Assembly: GCA_017428805.1 (NCBI GenBank)
Contig: JAFRQC010000076.1
Coordinates: 17,549 to 81,548, forward strand
Direction: 5' to 3'
Source: Prevotella sp.
GTDB lineage: Bacteria > Bacteroidota > Bacteroidia > Bacteroidales > Bacteroidaceae
DNA length: 64,000 bases
A model generated the notes under the pieces. That model searched no databases. It worked only from the letters and a program-made list of their open reading frames with translations, and was not told the origin of the DNA. Of the stretch, positions 18,653 through 27,110 are shown one piece after another (the first letter of the stretch is position 1; the number at the start of each line of letters is the position of its first letter). The translations under genes and the position numbers were made by a program.

Positions 18653-21241
18653 ATGAACTACCGCTTATTATCTATCATTTCCATGTTCTGTGCCGGCGTC
18701 AGCTTGTCGGCACAGAATTTTCCTTATCAGAATCCGAATCTGAGCGCCAAGGAGCGCGCAGTGGATCTCTGCAGTCGTCTAACCCTTGAGGAGAAGGCCC
18801 AGCTGATGCTCGACGAGAGTCCTGCCATCCCGCGCCTCGGCATCAAGAAGTTCTTCTGGTGGAGCGAGGCCCTCCACGGCGCTGCCAACATGGGTAACGT
18901 CACAAACTTCCCGGAACCCGTAGGCATGGCAGCAGCATTCAATCCCGACCTGCTTTACAAGGTGTTCGACGTGGCCAGCACCGAGTTCCGCGCCCAGTAC
19001 AACCACCGTATGTACGATCTGGGTGGCGAGGACATGAAGATGCGCAGTCTCTCTGTATGGACTCCGAACGTGAACATCTTCCGTGATCCCCGTTGGGGGC
19101 GTGGACAGGAAACCTACGGCGAAGACCCCTATCTGACGAGTGTCATGGGTGTCCAAGTGGTGCGCGGTCTGCAGGGACCTGAGGATGCGAAGTACCGCAA
19201 ACTCTGGGCCTGTGCCAAGCACTATGCCGTACACAGCGGTCCGGAGTACACCCGTCACACCGCTAACCTCACCGACGTGTCTGCCCGCGACTTCTGGGAG
19301 ACCTATATGCCCGCCTTCAAGACCCTGGTGCAGGACGCCAAGGTGCGTGAGGTGATGTGCGCCTACCAGCGACTCGACGACGATCCATGCTGCGGCTCTA
19401 CGCGTCTACTCCAGCAGATCCTCCGCGACGAGTGGGGATTCCAGTACCTCGTTGTCAGCGACTGCGGTGCCGTCAGTGACTTCTACGAGAACCACAAGTC
19501 ATCCTCTGATGCCGTACACGGCACCTCGAAAGCCGTCCTCGCCGGTACCGATGTAGAGTGCGGTTTCAACTATGCCTATAAGAGCCTTCCCGAGGCAGTG
19601 CGCAAAGGCCTGCTCTCTGAGGCTGAGGTCGATAAGCACGTCATCCGCCTGCTCGAAGGCCGTTTCGACCTCGGTGAGATGGACGATCCCTCACTCGTGG
19701 AGTGGTCTAAGATCCCCTACTCCGCTATGTCCACGAAGGCCTCTGCACAGATCGCCCTCGATATGGCCCGCCAGTGCATCGTTCTCCTGCAGAACAAGGG
19801 TAACATCCTGCCGCTCAGGAAGAATGCAGAGAAGATTGCCGTGATCGGTCCCAATGCCGATAACGAACCGATGATGTGGGGTAATTACAACGGTACGCCC
19901 AACCACACCGTCACCATCCTCGACGGCATCAAGGCCAAGCAGAAGAAACTCGTCTATATCCCTGGCTGCGACCTGACCTACAACCAAGTGATGGAATGCC
20001 ATCTGCCCACGGAGTGCGTTGCTCCTGACGGCAAGAAAGGCCTAAAAGGAACCTTCTGGAACAATACCGAGATGGAGGGCAAGCCCTTCACCACCGAATA
20101 CTACACGAAGCCCGTCAACGTGACTACTGCAGGTATGCATGTCTTTGCGCCCAATCTGCCCATCGAGGACTTCTCTGCCAAATACGAGACCACTTTTACT
20201 CCGAAGGAGGCAGGCGAGTATGTGCTGAACGTGGAGTCTACCGGTCATTTCGAAGTGTACGTCAACGGTGAGCAGAAGGTCAAGCAGCATACCTGGCGCG
20301 CCACGCCCACCCGTACCGTACTGAATGCCGAGAAGGGTCAGCAGTTCAAGATTGAGGTACGTTTCCAGACCGTGAAGACCTGGGGTGCCTCGATGAAGAT
20401 CGACGTAGCCCGTGAGCTGCCCATCGACTACCAGCAGACCATCGCCCAGCTGAAGGGCATCGACAAGGTGATCTTCTGCGGTGGTATCGCCCCGAGTCTC
20501 GAAGGCGAGGAGATGCCCGTCAACATCGAGGGTTTCAAGGGCGGTGACCGCACGAGCATCGAACTGCCGAAGGTGCAGCGCGACTTCCTCAAGGCCCTGA
20601 AGGCCGCCGGCAAGCAGGTCATCTACGTCAACTGCTCTGGATCCGCCATCGCCCTGACACCTGAGACGGAGAGCTGCGACGCCATCGTACAGGCCTGGTA
20701 TCCTGGACAAGAGGGTGGTACGGCTGTAGCCGACGTGCTTTTCGGCGAGCAGAACCCCGAAGGCAAGCTGTCTGTCACTTTCTATAAGAACGACTCCCAG
20801 CTGCCCGACTACGAGGACTACTCGATGAAGGGCCGCACCTACCGCTATTTCAACGATGCCCTCTTCCCCTTTGGTTATGGCCTGAGCTATACCACCTTCG
20901 AGGTGGGAGAAGCCGCCACATCCGGCACTCCCGGAAATGAAGGATTCACCGTTTCCGTCCCCGTCAAGAATACGGGTGCCCGCCAGGGTGCCGAAGTCGT
21001 ACAGCTTTATATCCGCGACCTCTCCGACAAGGAAGGCCCGCTGAAGTCGCTCCGTGGCTTCAAGAAGGTACAGCTGAAGCCCGGACAGAGCGCCACGGCT
21101 ACCATCTCCCTCGACAAGAAGAGCTTCGAGTTCTGGGATGCCGAGACCAACACGATGCGCACAAAGCCAGGCTCCTACGAGATCTTCTACGGTACCAGCT
21201 CTGCCGACAAGGATCTGAAGAAGCTGACGGTGAAATTATAG
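18653..21241 (+). CDS. GH3 beta-xylosidase with PA14 insert
   Basis: 862 aa, secreted (signal ends LSAQ). GH3 N-domain with RLGIKKFFWWSEALHG, RDPRWGRGQETYGEDPYL, AKHYAVHSGPE and nucleophile Asp270 in YLVVSDCGAV; a C-domain split by a PA14 module (about 460-600, GTFWNNTEMEGKPF...TGHFEVYVNG) and a terminal fibronectin-III-like domain (VKNTGARQGAEVVQLYI). The overall plan and the WSEALHG pocket match Prevotella GH3 beta-xylosidases/arabinofuranosidases, which release xylose from the non-reducing ends of xylo-oligosaccharides. It has its own promoter and probably reads into the GH10-CE1 gene. Main activity beta-xylosidase is inferred from context. Confidence 0.9.
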   Translation: MNYRLLSIISMFCAGVSLSAQNFPYQNPNLSAKERAVDLCSRLTLEEKAQLMLDESPAIPRLGIKKFFWWSEALHGAANMGNVTNFPEPVGMAAAFNPDLLYKVFDVASTEFRAQYNHRMYDLGGEDMKMRSLSVWTPNVNIFRDPRWGRGQETYGEDPYLTSVMGVQVVRGLQGPEDAKYRKLWACAKHYAVHSGPEYTRHTANLTDVSARDFWETYMPAFKTLVQDAKVREVMCAYQRLDDDPCCGSTRLLQQILRDEWGFQYLVVSDCGAVSDFYENHKSSSDAVHGTSKAVLAGTDVECGFNYAYKSLPEAVRKGLLSEAEVDKHVIRLLEGRFDLGEMDDPSLVEWSKIPYSAMSTKASAQIALDMARQCIVLLQNKGNILPLRKNAEKIAVIGPNADNEPMMWGNYNGTPNHTVTILDGIKAKQKKLVYIPGCDLTYNQVMECHLPTECVAPDGKKGLKGTFWNNTEMEGKPFTTEYYTKPVNVTTAGMHVFAPNLPIEDFSAKYETTFTPKEAGEYVLNVESTGHFEVYVNGEQKVKQHTWRATPTRTVLNAEKGQQFKIEVRFQTVKTWGASMKIDVARELPIDYQQTIAQLKGIDKVIFCGGIAPSLEGEEMPVNIEGFKGGDRTSIELPKVQRDFLKALKAAGKQVIYVNCSGSAIALTPETESCDAIVQAWYPGQEGGTAVADVLFGEQNPEGKLSVTFYKNDSQLPDYEDYSMKGRTYRYFNDALFPFGYGLSYTTFEVGEAATSGTPGNEGFTVSVPVKNTGARQGAEVVQLYIRDLSDKEGPLKSLRGFKKVQLKPGQSATATISLDKKSFEFWDAETNTMRTKPGSYEIFYGTSSADKDLKKLTVKL

Positions 21242-21250
21242 CCACAGATT

Positions 21251-21287
21251 CTTGCGTCCCTGCGGTAGCAAGCGGCAAAGCCGAGCG
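21251..21287. repeat. 37-nt dispersed repeat, copy A
   Basis: Nearly identical (36/37 by eye) to the reverse complement of 56047-56083; contains AGCGGCAAAGCCGAGCG. The flanking CAGATTAAT, CAGATACAA, CAGATTATT is a 9-nt tract. Confidence 0.75.
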
Positions 21288-21321
21288 ACACAGATTAATC
21301 AGATACAACAGATTATTTATG

Positions 21322-21455
21322 ACCACTAATTTCACGAATTTCACGAATTATTCTGAGCCATTCGTCGCTAGCGACGAAAAAAAATTCGTGTCATTCTAGT
21401 CAAATGGTTGAAGGCGCAGCAAAAAATTAGTGTAATTCGTGCAATTCGTGGTTAA
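21322..21455. repeat. Long palindromic element before the GH10-CE1 gene
   Basis: The left arm is built of 9-nt units (CACTAATTT, CACGAATTT, CACGAATTA); the right arm carries AATTCGTG repeats and ends AATTCGTGGTT. It contains GAGCCA followed by a perfect 18-bp palindrome, TTCGTCGCTAGCGACGAA (21361-21378). Same architecture as 13644-13765. Confidence 0.75.
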
Positions 21456-21514
21456 AAAAAATAATAGTAGAACATCATAACCAAACTTATAACATTTTTT
21501 AATAACAAAACAGT

Positions 21515-23716
21515 ATGAAAAAAAGAATTTTTACCGGTCTGGTGCTCGTATGCTTGAGCATCTTACCAACTATGGCACAGTGGGGACGCCCCGTTGACTA
21601 TTCAGCAGGCCCCGGACTCAAGGATGCCTACAAGAACTATTTCACGATTGGCGTAGCCGTCAACAAGATGAACATCTCTGATCCCGCTCAGATCGAGATC
21701 ATCAAGAAGCAGTTCAACAGCGTGACCGCCGAGAACGCCTGGAAACCTGGCGAGATTCATCCCAAAGAGGGTGTCTGGAACTTCGGCTTAGCCGACAGCA
21801 TCGCCAACTTCTGCCGCGAGAACGGTATCAAGATGCGCGGCCACTGCCTCTGCTGGCACTCTCAGTTTGCCGACTGGATGTTCACCGACAAGAAAGGCAA
21901 GCCCGTGAAGAAGGAAGTGTTCTACGAGCGTCTGCGCGAGCACATCCACACGGTGGTGAACCGTTACAAGGATGTCGTCTATGCCTGGGACGTGGTGAAT
22001 GAGGCTATGGCTGACGACGGCCGTCCGTTTGAGTTCGTCGATGGCAAGATGGTTCCCGCCAGCCCCTATCGCCAGAGCCGTCACTTCAAGCTCTGCGGCG
22101 ACGAGTTCATCGCCAAGGCATTCGAGTTTGCCCGTGAGGCAGATCCCACAGGTGTGCTCATCTACAACGACTACAGCTGCGTGGACAATGGCAAGCGCGA
22201 GCGTATCTACACGATGGTGAAGAAGATGAAGGACGCCGGTGTGCCCATCGACGGTATCGGTATGCAGGGCCACTACAATATCTACTTCCCCGAGGAAGAG
22301 CAGCTTGAGAAGGCCATCAACCGCTTCAAGGAGATTGTCAACATCATCCACATCACCGAGCTCGACCTCCGTACCAACACCGAGAGCGGTGGTCAGCTGC
22401 GCTTCTCCCGTGGCGAGGCCAAGCCCCAGGCTCCCTATATCGGTACCCTGCAGGAAGACCAGTATGCCCGTCTGTTCAAGATCTTCCGCAAGCACGCCGA
22501 CGTCATCAAGAACGTCACCTTCTGGAACCTCAGCGACAAGGACTCCTGGCTGGGTGTGAACAACCATCCGCTGCCCTTCGACGAGAACTTCAAGGCTAAG
22601 CGCTCATTGCAGATCATCCGCGACTTCGACGCCGCTGCCGACAAGCGCGTGCCGAAGGAAGACTTCGTTCCCAACCCGATGAACCAGCCCGGACAGGAAT
22701 ATCCGCAGGTGAACTCCGAAGGCTTTGCCCGCTTCCGTGTAGAAGCTCCCGATGCCAAGTCTGTCATCGTCAGCCTCGGTCTCGGCGGTCGTGGCGGCAC
22801 CGTGCTCCGCAAGGATAAGGACGGCGTGTGGACAGGTACCACCGAGGGCCCGATGGATCCCGGCTTCCACTACTACCACCTCACCATCGACGGCGGTGTG
22901 TTCAACGATCCCGGCACCCACAACTACTTCGGTTCCTGCCGTTGGGAGAGCGGTATCGAGATTCCCGCTCCCGATCAGGACTTCTACGCCTGGCGCAAGG
23001 ACATTCCTCACGGCAACATCCAGCAGGTCAACTTCTGGTCTGAGAGCACCGGCAAGATGCAGACTGCCAATGTCTATCTGCCTCCCTGCTACGGCAAGCT
23101 CGTGAAGGGTAAGAACGGCAAGCTCGAGCAGACACGCTATCCCGTGCTCTATCTGCAGCACGGCTGGGGTGAGAACGAGACCAGCTGGCCCGTACAGGGT
23201 AAGGCCGGCATCATTATGGACAACCTGATTGCCGACGGCAAGATCAAGCCTTTCATCGTCGTGATGGCCTACGGTCTGACCAACGACTTCAAGTTCGGCA
23301 CCATCGGCAAGTTCACCGCCGAGGAGTTCGAGAAGCTGCTCATCGACGAGCTCATCCCCGTTGTCGAGAAGCAGTTTCTCACGAAGGAAGGCAAGTGGAA
23401 CCGTGCCCTCGCAGGTCTCTCTATGGGTGGTATGGAGACGAAGCTCATCACCCTGCGTCGTCCCGAGGTATTCGGTTACTGGGGACTGCTCTCTGGCGGA
23501 CAGTATGCTCCCGATGAGATCAAGGATCCGAAGATTGTGAAGTACATCTTCGAGGGCTGTGGTGACAAGGAGAATCCCGACGGCATCAACAAGAGCGTCG
23601 AGTCACTGAAGGCTGCCGGCTACAACGCCGAGGGTCTCATCTCCGAGGGCACCGCCCACGAGTTCCTCACCTGGCGCCGCTGCCTCTATCAGATGGCCCA
23701 GAGCCTCTTCAAATAA
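21515..23716 (+). CDS. xyn10D-fae1A: Bifunctional GH10 endoxylanase / CE1 feruloyl esterase
   Basis: 733 aa, secreted (MKKRIFTGLVLVCLSILPTMAQ). GH10 domain (about 35-375): NSVTAENAWKPGEI, RGHCLCWHSQ, acid/base Glu163 in WDVVNEA, IDGIGMQGHYNIY, nucleophile Glu282 in ITELDL. Linker beta domain about 395-480 (FARFRVEAPDAKSVIV...GFHYYHLTIDGG), then CE1 (about 500-733): YLQHGWGENETSW, nucleophile in GLSMGG, His in GTAHEFLTWRR. This domain order is that of Xyn10D-Fae1A of Prevotella ruminicola, which cuts the xylan backbone and releases ferulate; the symbol is given by analogy. No clear promoter of its own, so it is probably transcribed with GH3. Confidence 0.93.
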   Translation: MKKRIFTGLVLVCLSILPTMAQWGRPVDYSAGPGLKDAYKNYFTIGVAVNKMNISDPAQIEIIKKQFNSVTAENAWKPGEIHPKEGVWNFGLADSIANFCRENGIKMRGHCLCWHSQFADWMFTDKKGKPVKKEVFYERLREHIHTVVNRYKDVVYAWDVVNEAMADDGRPFEFVDGKMVPASPYRQSRHFKLCGDEFIAKAFEFAREADPTGVLIYNDYSCVDNGKRERIYTMVKKMKDAGVPIDGIGMQGHYNIYFPEEEQLEKAINRFKEIVNIIHITELDLRTNTESGGQLRFSRGEAKPQAPYIGTLQEDQYARLFKIFRKHADVIKNVTFWNLSDKDSWLGVNNHPLPFDENFKAKRSLQIIRDFDAAADKRVPKEDFVPNPMNQPGQEYPQVNSEGFARFRVEAPDAKSVIVSLGLGGRGGTVLRKDKDGVWTGTTEGPMDPGFHYYHLTIDGGVFNDPGTHNYFGSCRWESGIEIPAPDQDFYAWRKDIPHGNIQQVNFWSESTGKMQTANVYLPPCYGKLVKGKNGKLEQTRYPVLYLQHGWGENETSWPVQGKAGIIMDNLIADGKIKPFIVVMAYGLTNDFKFGTIGKFTAEEFEKLLIDELIPVVEKQFLTKEGKWNRALAGLSMGGMETKLITLRRPEVFGYWGLLSGGQYAPDEIKDPKIVKYIFEGCGDKENPDGINKSVESLKAAGYNAEGLISEGTAHEFLTWRRCLYQMAQSLFK

Positions 23717-23735
23717 GAATAGGTAGAAATATAAT

Positions 23736-23767
23736 AATCCCCCGCCGATTGTTTTTGGCGGGGGATT
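23736..23767. terminator. Bidirectional terminator between convergent genes
   Basis: AATCCCCCGCC (23736-23746) and GGCGGGGGATT (23757-23767) form an 11-bp stem with T-runs on both sides, between the GH10-CE1 and carboxylesterase genes. Confidence 0.85.
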
Positions 23768-23771
23768 TTTG

Positions 23772-25322
23772 TTATTGTGCGGTTTTGGTTTTGCCGCTCT
23801 GCATATCGCGGATATATTGCATAAAACGGTCTATCAGCAGAATCTTCTCCTTGTTGGGCAGAGGTACGAGTGTGGCACCGTCCTTAAACTGCATCACGCT
23901 GGGCTTCTGCTCGTCATACACCGTCCATTTCGGCAAGCCCTCACCATTAGGATCACCCGTCTTGGCGAAGTTCACCCAGTACTGCTGCATCAGGTCGCCC
24001 ACCATCTTCTCCTGAGGGTACTTGTCGGCCTCCTTGTCGAAACGTCCGTCCAGATACATGATGTCATCGGCATGGGCGGCACCACGACGGTTACCCTTGG
24101 CATAGACGGTCTTCTCGGAGTTCTGAGCCAGATACGCCATGTAAACGGGACTCTTGCCCGTCTTGGTCTGCAGTTTAGCCCATTGATAGGCTGGCCATCC
24201 GAAATTCACATCGCGCACCACGTCGCGGAGGCTGTACAGACGCTCCATGGGGGTATTGCCCGGATAAACGGCCTTCGCACTGTCGCCCCAGTGATTAGGC
24301 AGAGAGCCCAGCTGCTGGTTGAACATCTCCACACTTACCGAGTCGAACTCCACGGCACCCTCGTCGCTGTTGTGCATGATCAGCACGGGCACATCGTTAT
24401 ACGCACCCTTCTCGTAGAGGGCGTAAACAGGCTCGGGAACCACGTAGCCGTCCACGATGGGCATGTTGCCCTGGAAGTTCACACCCGTACCCGTCAGCTC
24501 CTTGGCATCCATCTGGCGCATCTCGGCTATAGAGTTCTTCTTCAAACCGTTCATGAACATCCCGCCTATCATCTGAGCCATCTGCTGGTTCACCACATTC
24601 ATAGGCGCCATCCAGGCACCGCTCTCGCTGATGCAGGCACGGAACAGGCCCTTGGCCAGCGGCGAGGCACAGAGAATATGGCAACTCATGGCACCAGCCG
24701 ACTCGCCGAAGATGGTCACCTTCGAAGGGTCGCCGCCGAAGTTCCGGATGTTGCGCTGTATCCACTGCAGGGCGAAGATCTGGTCTAATATGCCGTAGTT
24801 GCCCGAATGTCCCTCCGGATCCTCCTTGGCCAGTTCACCATGCGCCATGAAGCCTAACGCCCCTGCACGATACTCGATGGATACAGCCACCACACCTCTG
24901 CGGGCCAGACTCTGCCACAGCGTACCGCCATAACTCTCAGTCTGGAAGCCGCCACCATGAATAAACACCATCACAGGCAGCTTCTCATCCACCGACTTGG
25001 CGGGAGTCACCACACTCAGGTTCAGGCAATCCTCGCTCATCATGTCGTATTTCACATAGCTCTTCTCGGGCTGAGGGGGCCACTTACCCACCGTCTCAGC
25101 CTTCAGCACACCCTCCCAAGGCTTGGCGGGCTGTGGAGCCTTCCACCGCAGATCGCCCACGGGAGGAGCCGCGTAGGGAATGGCGTAGTAACAGGCTATG
25201 CCACCGTCCTCGAGCACGCCCTCCACATCACCGGTTTCTACATGAGTCTTCAGCAGAGGCTGTGCCCCCACCGTCATCGCTGTCATCAGTCCGCAGACCA
25301 TCATGAATAATTTCTGTTTCAT
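23772..25322 (-). CDS. Secreted type-B carboxylesterase
   Basis: 516 aa with signal peptide (MKQKLFMMVCGLMTAMTVGAQ). The COesterase fold is clear: oxyanion region VFIHGGGF (about 119-126), nucleophile Ser208 in FGESAG, an acidic residue in HNSDEGAVEFD and the histidine in GAAHADDIMYL. The substrate is unknown; next to xylan enzymes it may remove ester substituents, but this family is promiscuous. It is convergent with the GH10-CE1 gene and 68 nt downstream of the histidine kinase, so it could belong to either unit. Confidence 0.85.
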   Translation of the reverse strand: MKQKLFMMVCGLMTAMTVGAQPLLKTHVETGDVEGVLEDGGIACYYAIPYAAPPVGDLRWKAPQPAKPWEGVLKAETVGKWPPQPEKSYVKYDMMSEDCLNLSVVTPAKSVDEKLPVMVFIHGGGFQTESYGGTLWQSLARRGVVAVSIEYRAGALGFMAHGELAKEDPEGHSGNYGILDQIFALQWIQRNIRNFGGDPSKVTIFGESAGAMSCHILCASPLAKGLFRACISESGAWMAPMNVVNQQMAQMIGGMFMNGLKKNSIAEMRQMDAKELTGTGVNFQGNMPIVDGYVVPEPVYALYEKGAYNDVPVLIMHNSDEGAVEFDSVSVEMFNQQLGSLPNHWGDSAKAVYPGNTPMERLYSLRDVVRDVNFGWPAYQWAKLQTKTGKSPVYMAYLAQNSEKTVYAKGNRRGAAHADDIMYLDGRFDKEADKYPQEKMVGDLMQQYWVNFAKTGDPNGEGLPKWTVYDEQKPSVMQFKDGATLVPLPNKEKILLIDRFMQYIRDMQSGKTKTAQ

Positions 25323-25390
25323 CGCTGTCTATATTAATAATGATACATCTTTTATATATTAGACGCAACCCAAACCCCAAAAGTTGCAAA

Positions 25391-26308
25391 TCAGACTTGT
25401 AGGGACAAGATAAAAGCTGCATGACATCCCTGAAGGGACGTTTCGGCAAGGTCGAGCATGCCTCCCTGCTGGATCATCATCCTGCGGCTCAGCGAGAGGC
25501 CGATACCGCTGCCACTCCGTTTGGTAGTGAAGAAAGGCACGAAGAGCGACTGGCGGTTCTCTGCGGGAATAGGAAGACCATCGTTGCCGATATAAAGTGA
25601 AAAGTGATGAGTGAAGAGTGAAGAAGGTTTAGCTCGGCGGCCCGAAGGGGAAAGCCAATTTGCTTCCGCCGTAGAGTCTGTTTCTTCCACAACCATCTTT
25701 GTAGCATTGGCCTCAATGGCATTCTTCACTAAGTTCATGAGTACCTGCCGCAGCATGCCGATATCAGCACGGACAACCTGGTCGGCAGGGACGCTGACCT
25801 CCCAGGTCAGTTGCGGATAGGCCTTGCTGATTTCATCAATGACGGCGTGAAGCCTGACGTCCGTCAGTAAAGGCTTCTCCAGTTCCGACATCTTGCGGTA
25901 GTTGACCACGAAGTCGCTCAGATGGCGTGAAGTCTCATAGATAGCCTTGATGCCGTTTTCGAGTGGGGTGTCCTTCACGTCAGAACGGTTCAGCATAGAC
26001 TGGCTGATGCTGGTGATAGGGGCTGTGGCGTTCATCATCTCATGGGTCAGCACACGGGTGAGCCGTTCCCACGATTCCACCTCGTTCTGATTCACCTGCT
26101 GGCGGATGGTCTCACCCAATTGGTTCAGCGTCTCTTGCATGGCACGTTCGCCAGGCAACAGGCCGTGAGTAGGCATCCGAAATGTGAAGTCCCTATTGCG
26201 GATAGCCTCCTGCATCAGATGGGCCCGCTCTCTCAACGAGCGCTGATGGCGCACGAACCACACCGCGAAGCCTACAAGGATTACACCTATTATAATTATT
26301 ATCCACAT
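25391..26308 (-). CDS. Membrane sensor histidine kinase (repeat-bearing)
   Basis: 305 aa. One N-terminal transmembrane helix (MWIIIIIGVILVGFAVWFV), no large sensor domain, then a HisKA-like region with His89 in RVLTHEMMNATAPI, the N box LVKNAIEANA and the G boxes GNDGLPIPAENRQSLFVPFFTTKRSGSGIGL. It partners the response regulator just upstream. The loop between the N box and GNDG is enlarged by about 25 residues (TDSTAEANWLSPSGRRAKPSSLFTHHF) whose DNA contains four GTGAAGA-type heptamers (25597-25624), an apparent in-frame insertion into the ATP-binding domain. Whether the kinase still works is open. Confidence 0.88.
   Translation of the reverse strand: MWIIIIIGVILVGFAVWFVRHQRSLRERAHLMQEAIRNRDFTFRMPTHGLLPGERAMQETLNQLGETIRQQVNQNEVESWERLTRVLTHEMMNATAPITSISQSMLNRSDVKDTPLENGIKAIYETSRHLSDFVVNYRKMSELEKPLLTDVRLHAVIDEISKAYPQLTWEVSVPADQVVRADIGMLRQVLMNLVKNAIEANATKMVVEETDSTAEANWLSPSGRRAKPSSLFTHHFSLYIGNDGLPIPAENRQSLFVPFFTTKRSGSGIGLSLSRRMMIQQGGMLDLAETSLQGCHAAFILSLQV
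25597..25624. repeat. Heptamer tract inside the histidine kinase gene
   Basis: Units GTGAAAA, GTGATGA, GTGAAGA, GTGAAGA (minus strand TCTTCAC type, the same unit as at the GH95 frameshift). Confidence 0.85.
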
Positions 26309-26322
26309 ATTCTTTTTTCTTC

Positions 26323-26394
26323 ACCACGAATTACACGAATTTCACTAATTGGCTGCGCTAAAAATAATTAGTTTAATTAGTATAATTAGTGGTC
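26323..26394. repeat. 72-nt ACCAC...GTGGT palindromic element between kinase and regulator
   Basis: Starts ACCACGAATTACACGAATTT and ends ATAATTAGTGGT; arms of 9-nt units (CACGAATTA, CACGAATTT, CACTAATTG) around a GGCTGCGCT centre. It fills the gap between the response regulator stop and the kinase. Paired with the element at 28434-28505. Confidence 0.8.
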
Positions 26395-26919
26395 TTACAA
26401 TCTCTTCATCTTATTATAGAGTGTCTGGCGGGTGATGCCAAGGAGTTCAGCGGCCTGAGTGAGGTTGCCGTGACAGTGGTCGATGGTACGGCGGATATGT
26501 TCCTTCTCCATCTCGTCGAGACTGACGATCTCGTTCTTCATGTCGAGTACATCCTTCAGCTTATGTACCAGTTCATCGTTGTCCCACGGCTTGGTGATGA
26601 AGTCGGCAGCACCGTTCTTCAGTCCCTTGACCGCCAGGTTCACATCGGCATAGGCCGTCAGCAGGACGACAGGCGTCTGCGGATGCTGCTTATGGATGGC
26701 CCGAAGCCAGAAGAGTCCTTCGTTGCCGTTGTTGACTCCCAACGTGAAGTTCATGTCGAGGAGCACCAGATCGACAGTCTCCTGAGCCATCGTTTTCAGG
26801 ATATCGTCAGGGCGTTCCAGAGTGAGTACATGCTCAAACGTATCGTCGAGCAGATAGTGCATCGCCGTCAGGATAGAGGCGTTGTCGTCTACGATTAATA
26901 TGGTTCCGTACTTGTTCAT
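26395..26919 (-). CDS. Response regulator, receiver plus Fis-type HTH, no AAA+ domain
   Basis: 174 aa. Receiver domain with acidic pocket VDDN, phospho-acceptor Asp55 (VLLDMNF) and Lys in TKPWDND, followed directly by a Fis-family HTH (HCHGNLTQAAELLGITRQTLYNKMKRL). This is the layout of NtrC-type regulators with the sigma-54 AAA+ domain removed, so it should act at ordinary promoters. It is divergent from TolC and upstream of its kinase. A -7 element TAACTTTG lies on the minus strand at 26932-26925, putting transcription start nearly at the ATG. The candidate operators at 26941-26980 suggest autoregulation and control of the exporter. Confidence 0.9.
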   Translation of the reverse strand: MNKYGTILIVDDNASILTAMHYLLDDTFEHVLTLERPDDILKTMAQETVDLVLLDMNFTLGVNNGNEGLFWLRAIHKQHPQTPVVLLTAYADVNLAVKGLKNGAADFITKPWDNDELVHKLKDVLDMKNEIVSLDEMEKEHIRRTIDHCHGNLTQAAELLGITRQTLYNKMKRL

Positions 26920-26940
26920 GGGTGCAAAGTTACGATTTTC

Positions 26941-26980
26941 TGTCTAATTATCATACAAAGGGGTGTATAAAAATTAGACA
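26941..26980. promoter_or_regulatory. Two candidate 17-bp operators for the response regulator
   Basis: TGTCTAATTATCATACA (26941-26957) and TGTATAAAAATTAGACA (26964-26980) match 15/17 and 14/17 positions of the palindrome TGTCTAATTATTAGACA found at 33319. Together they make a 40-bp hyphenated palindrome between the divergent promoters. Confidence 0.65.
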
Positions 26981-26995
26981 ATCAACACTTCGCTA

Positions 26996-27037
26996 AATGA
27001 AAAATGATAAATGATAAATGAAAAAGGTTTAACTTTG
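26996..27037 (+). promoter_or_regulatory. TolC promoter with heptamer tract in the spacer
   Basis: TAACTTTG (27030-27037) is the -7 element. Four 7-nt units (AATGAAA, AATGATA, AATGATA, AATGAAA; 26996-27023) occupy the region between the operator and the -7 element, where the -33 box should be. Confidence 0.6.
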
Positions 27038-27110
27038 CATCGTCGAAAGACAAAAGAACAGAAAAAAGACGAACATGTATTTAGACAGAAGAACAAAAGA
27101 ACATAAGAAT

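Noticed and set aside
27075..27110. Upstream ATG for TolC
   Set aside because: It would add twelve mostly charged residues before the signal peptide; the ATG at 27111 fits better.
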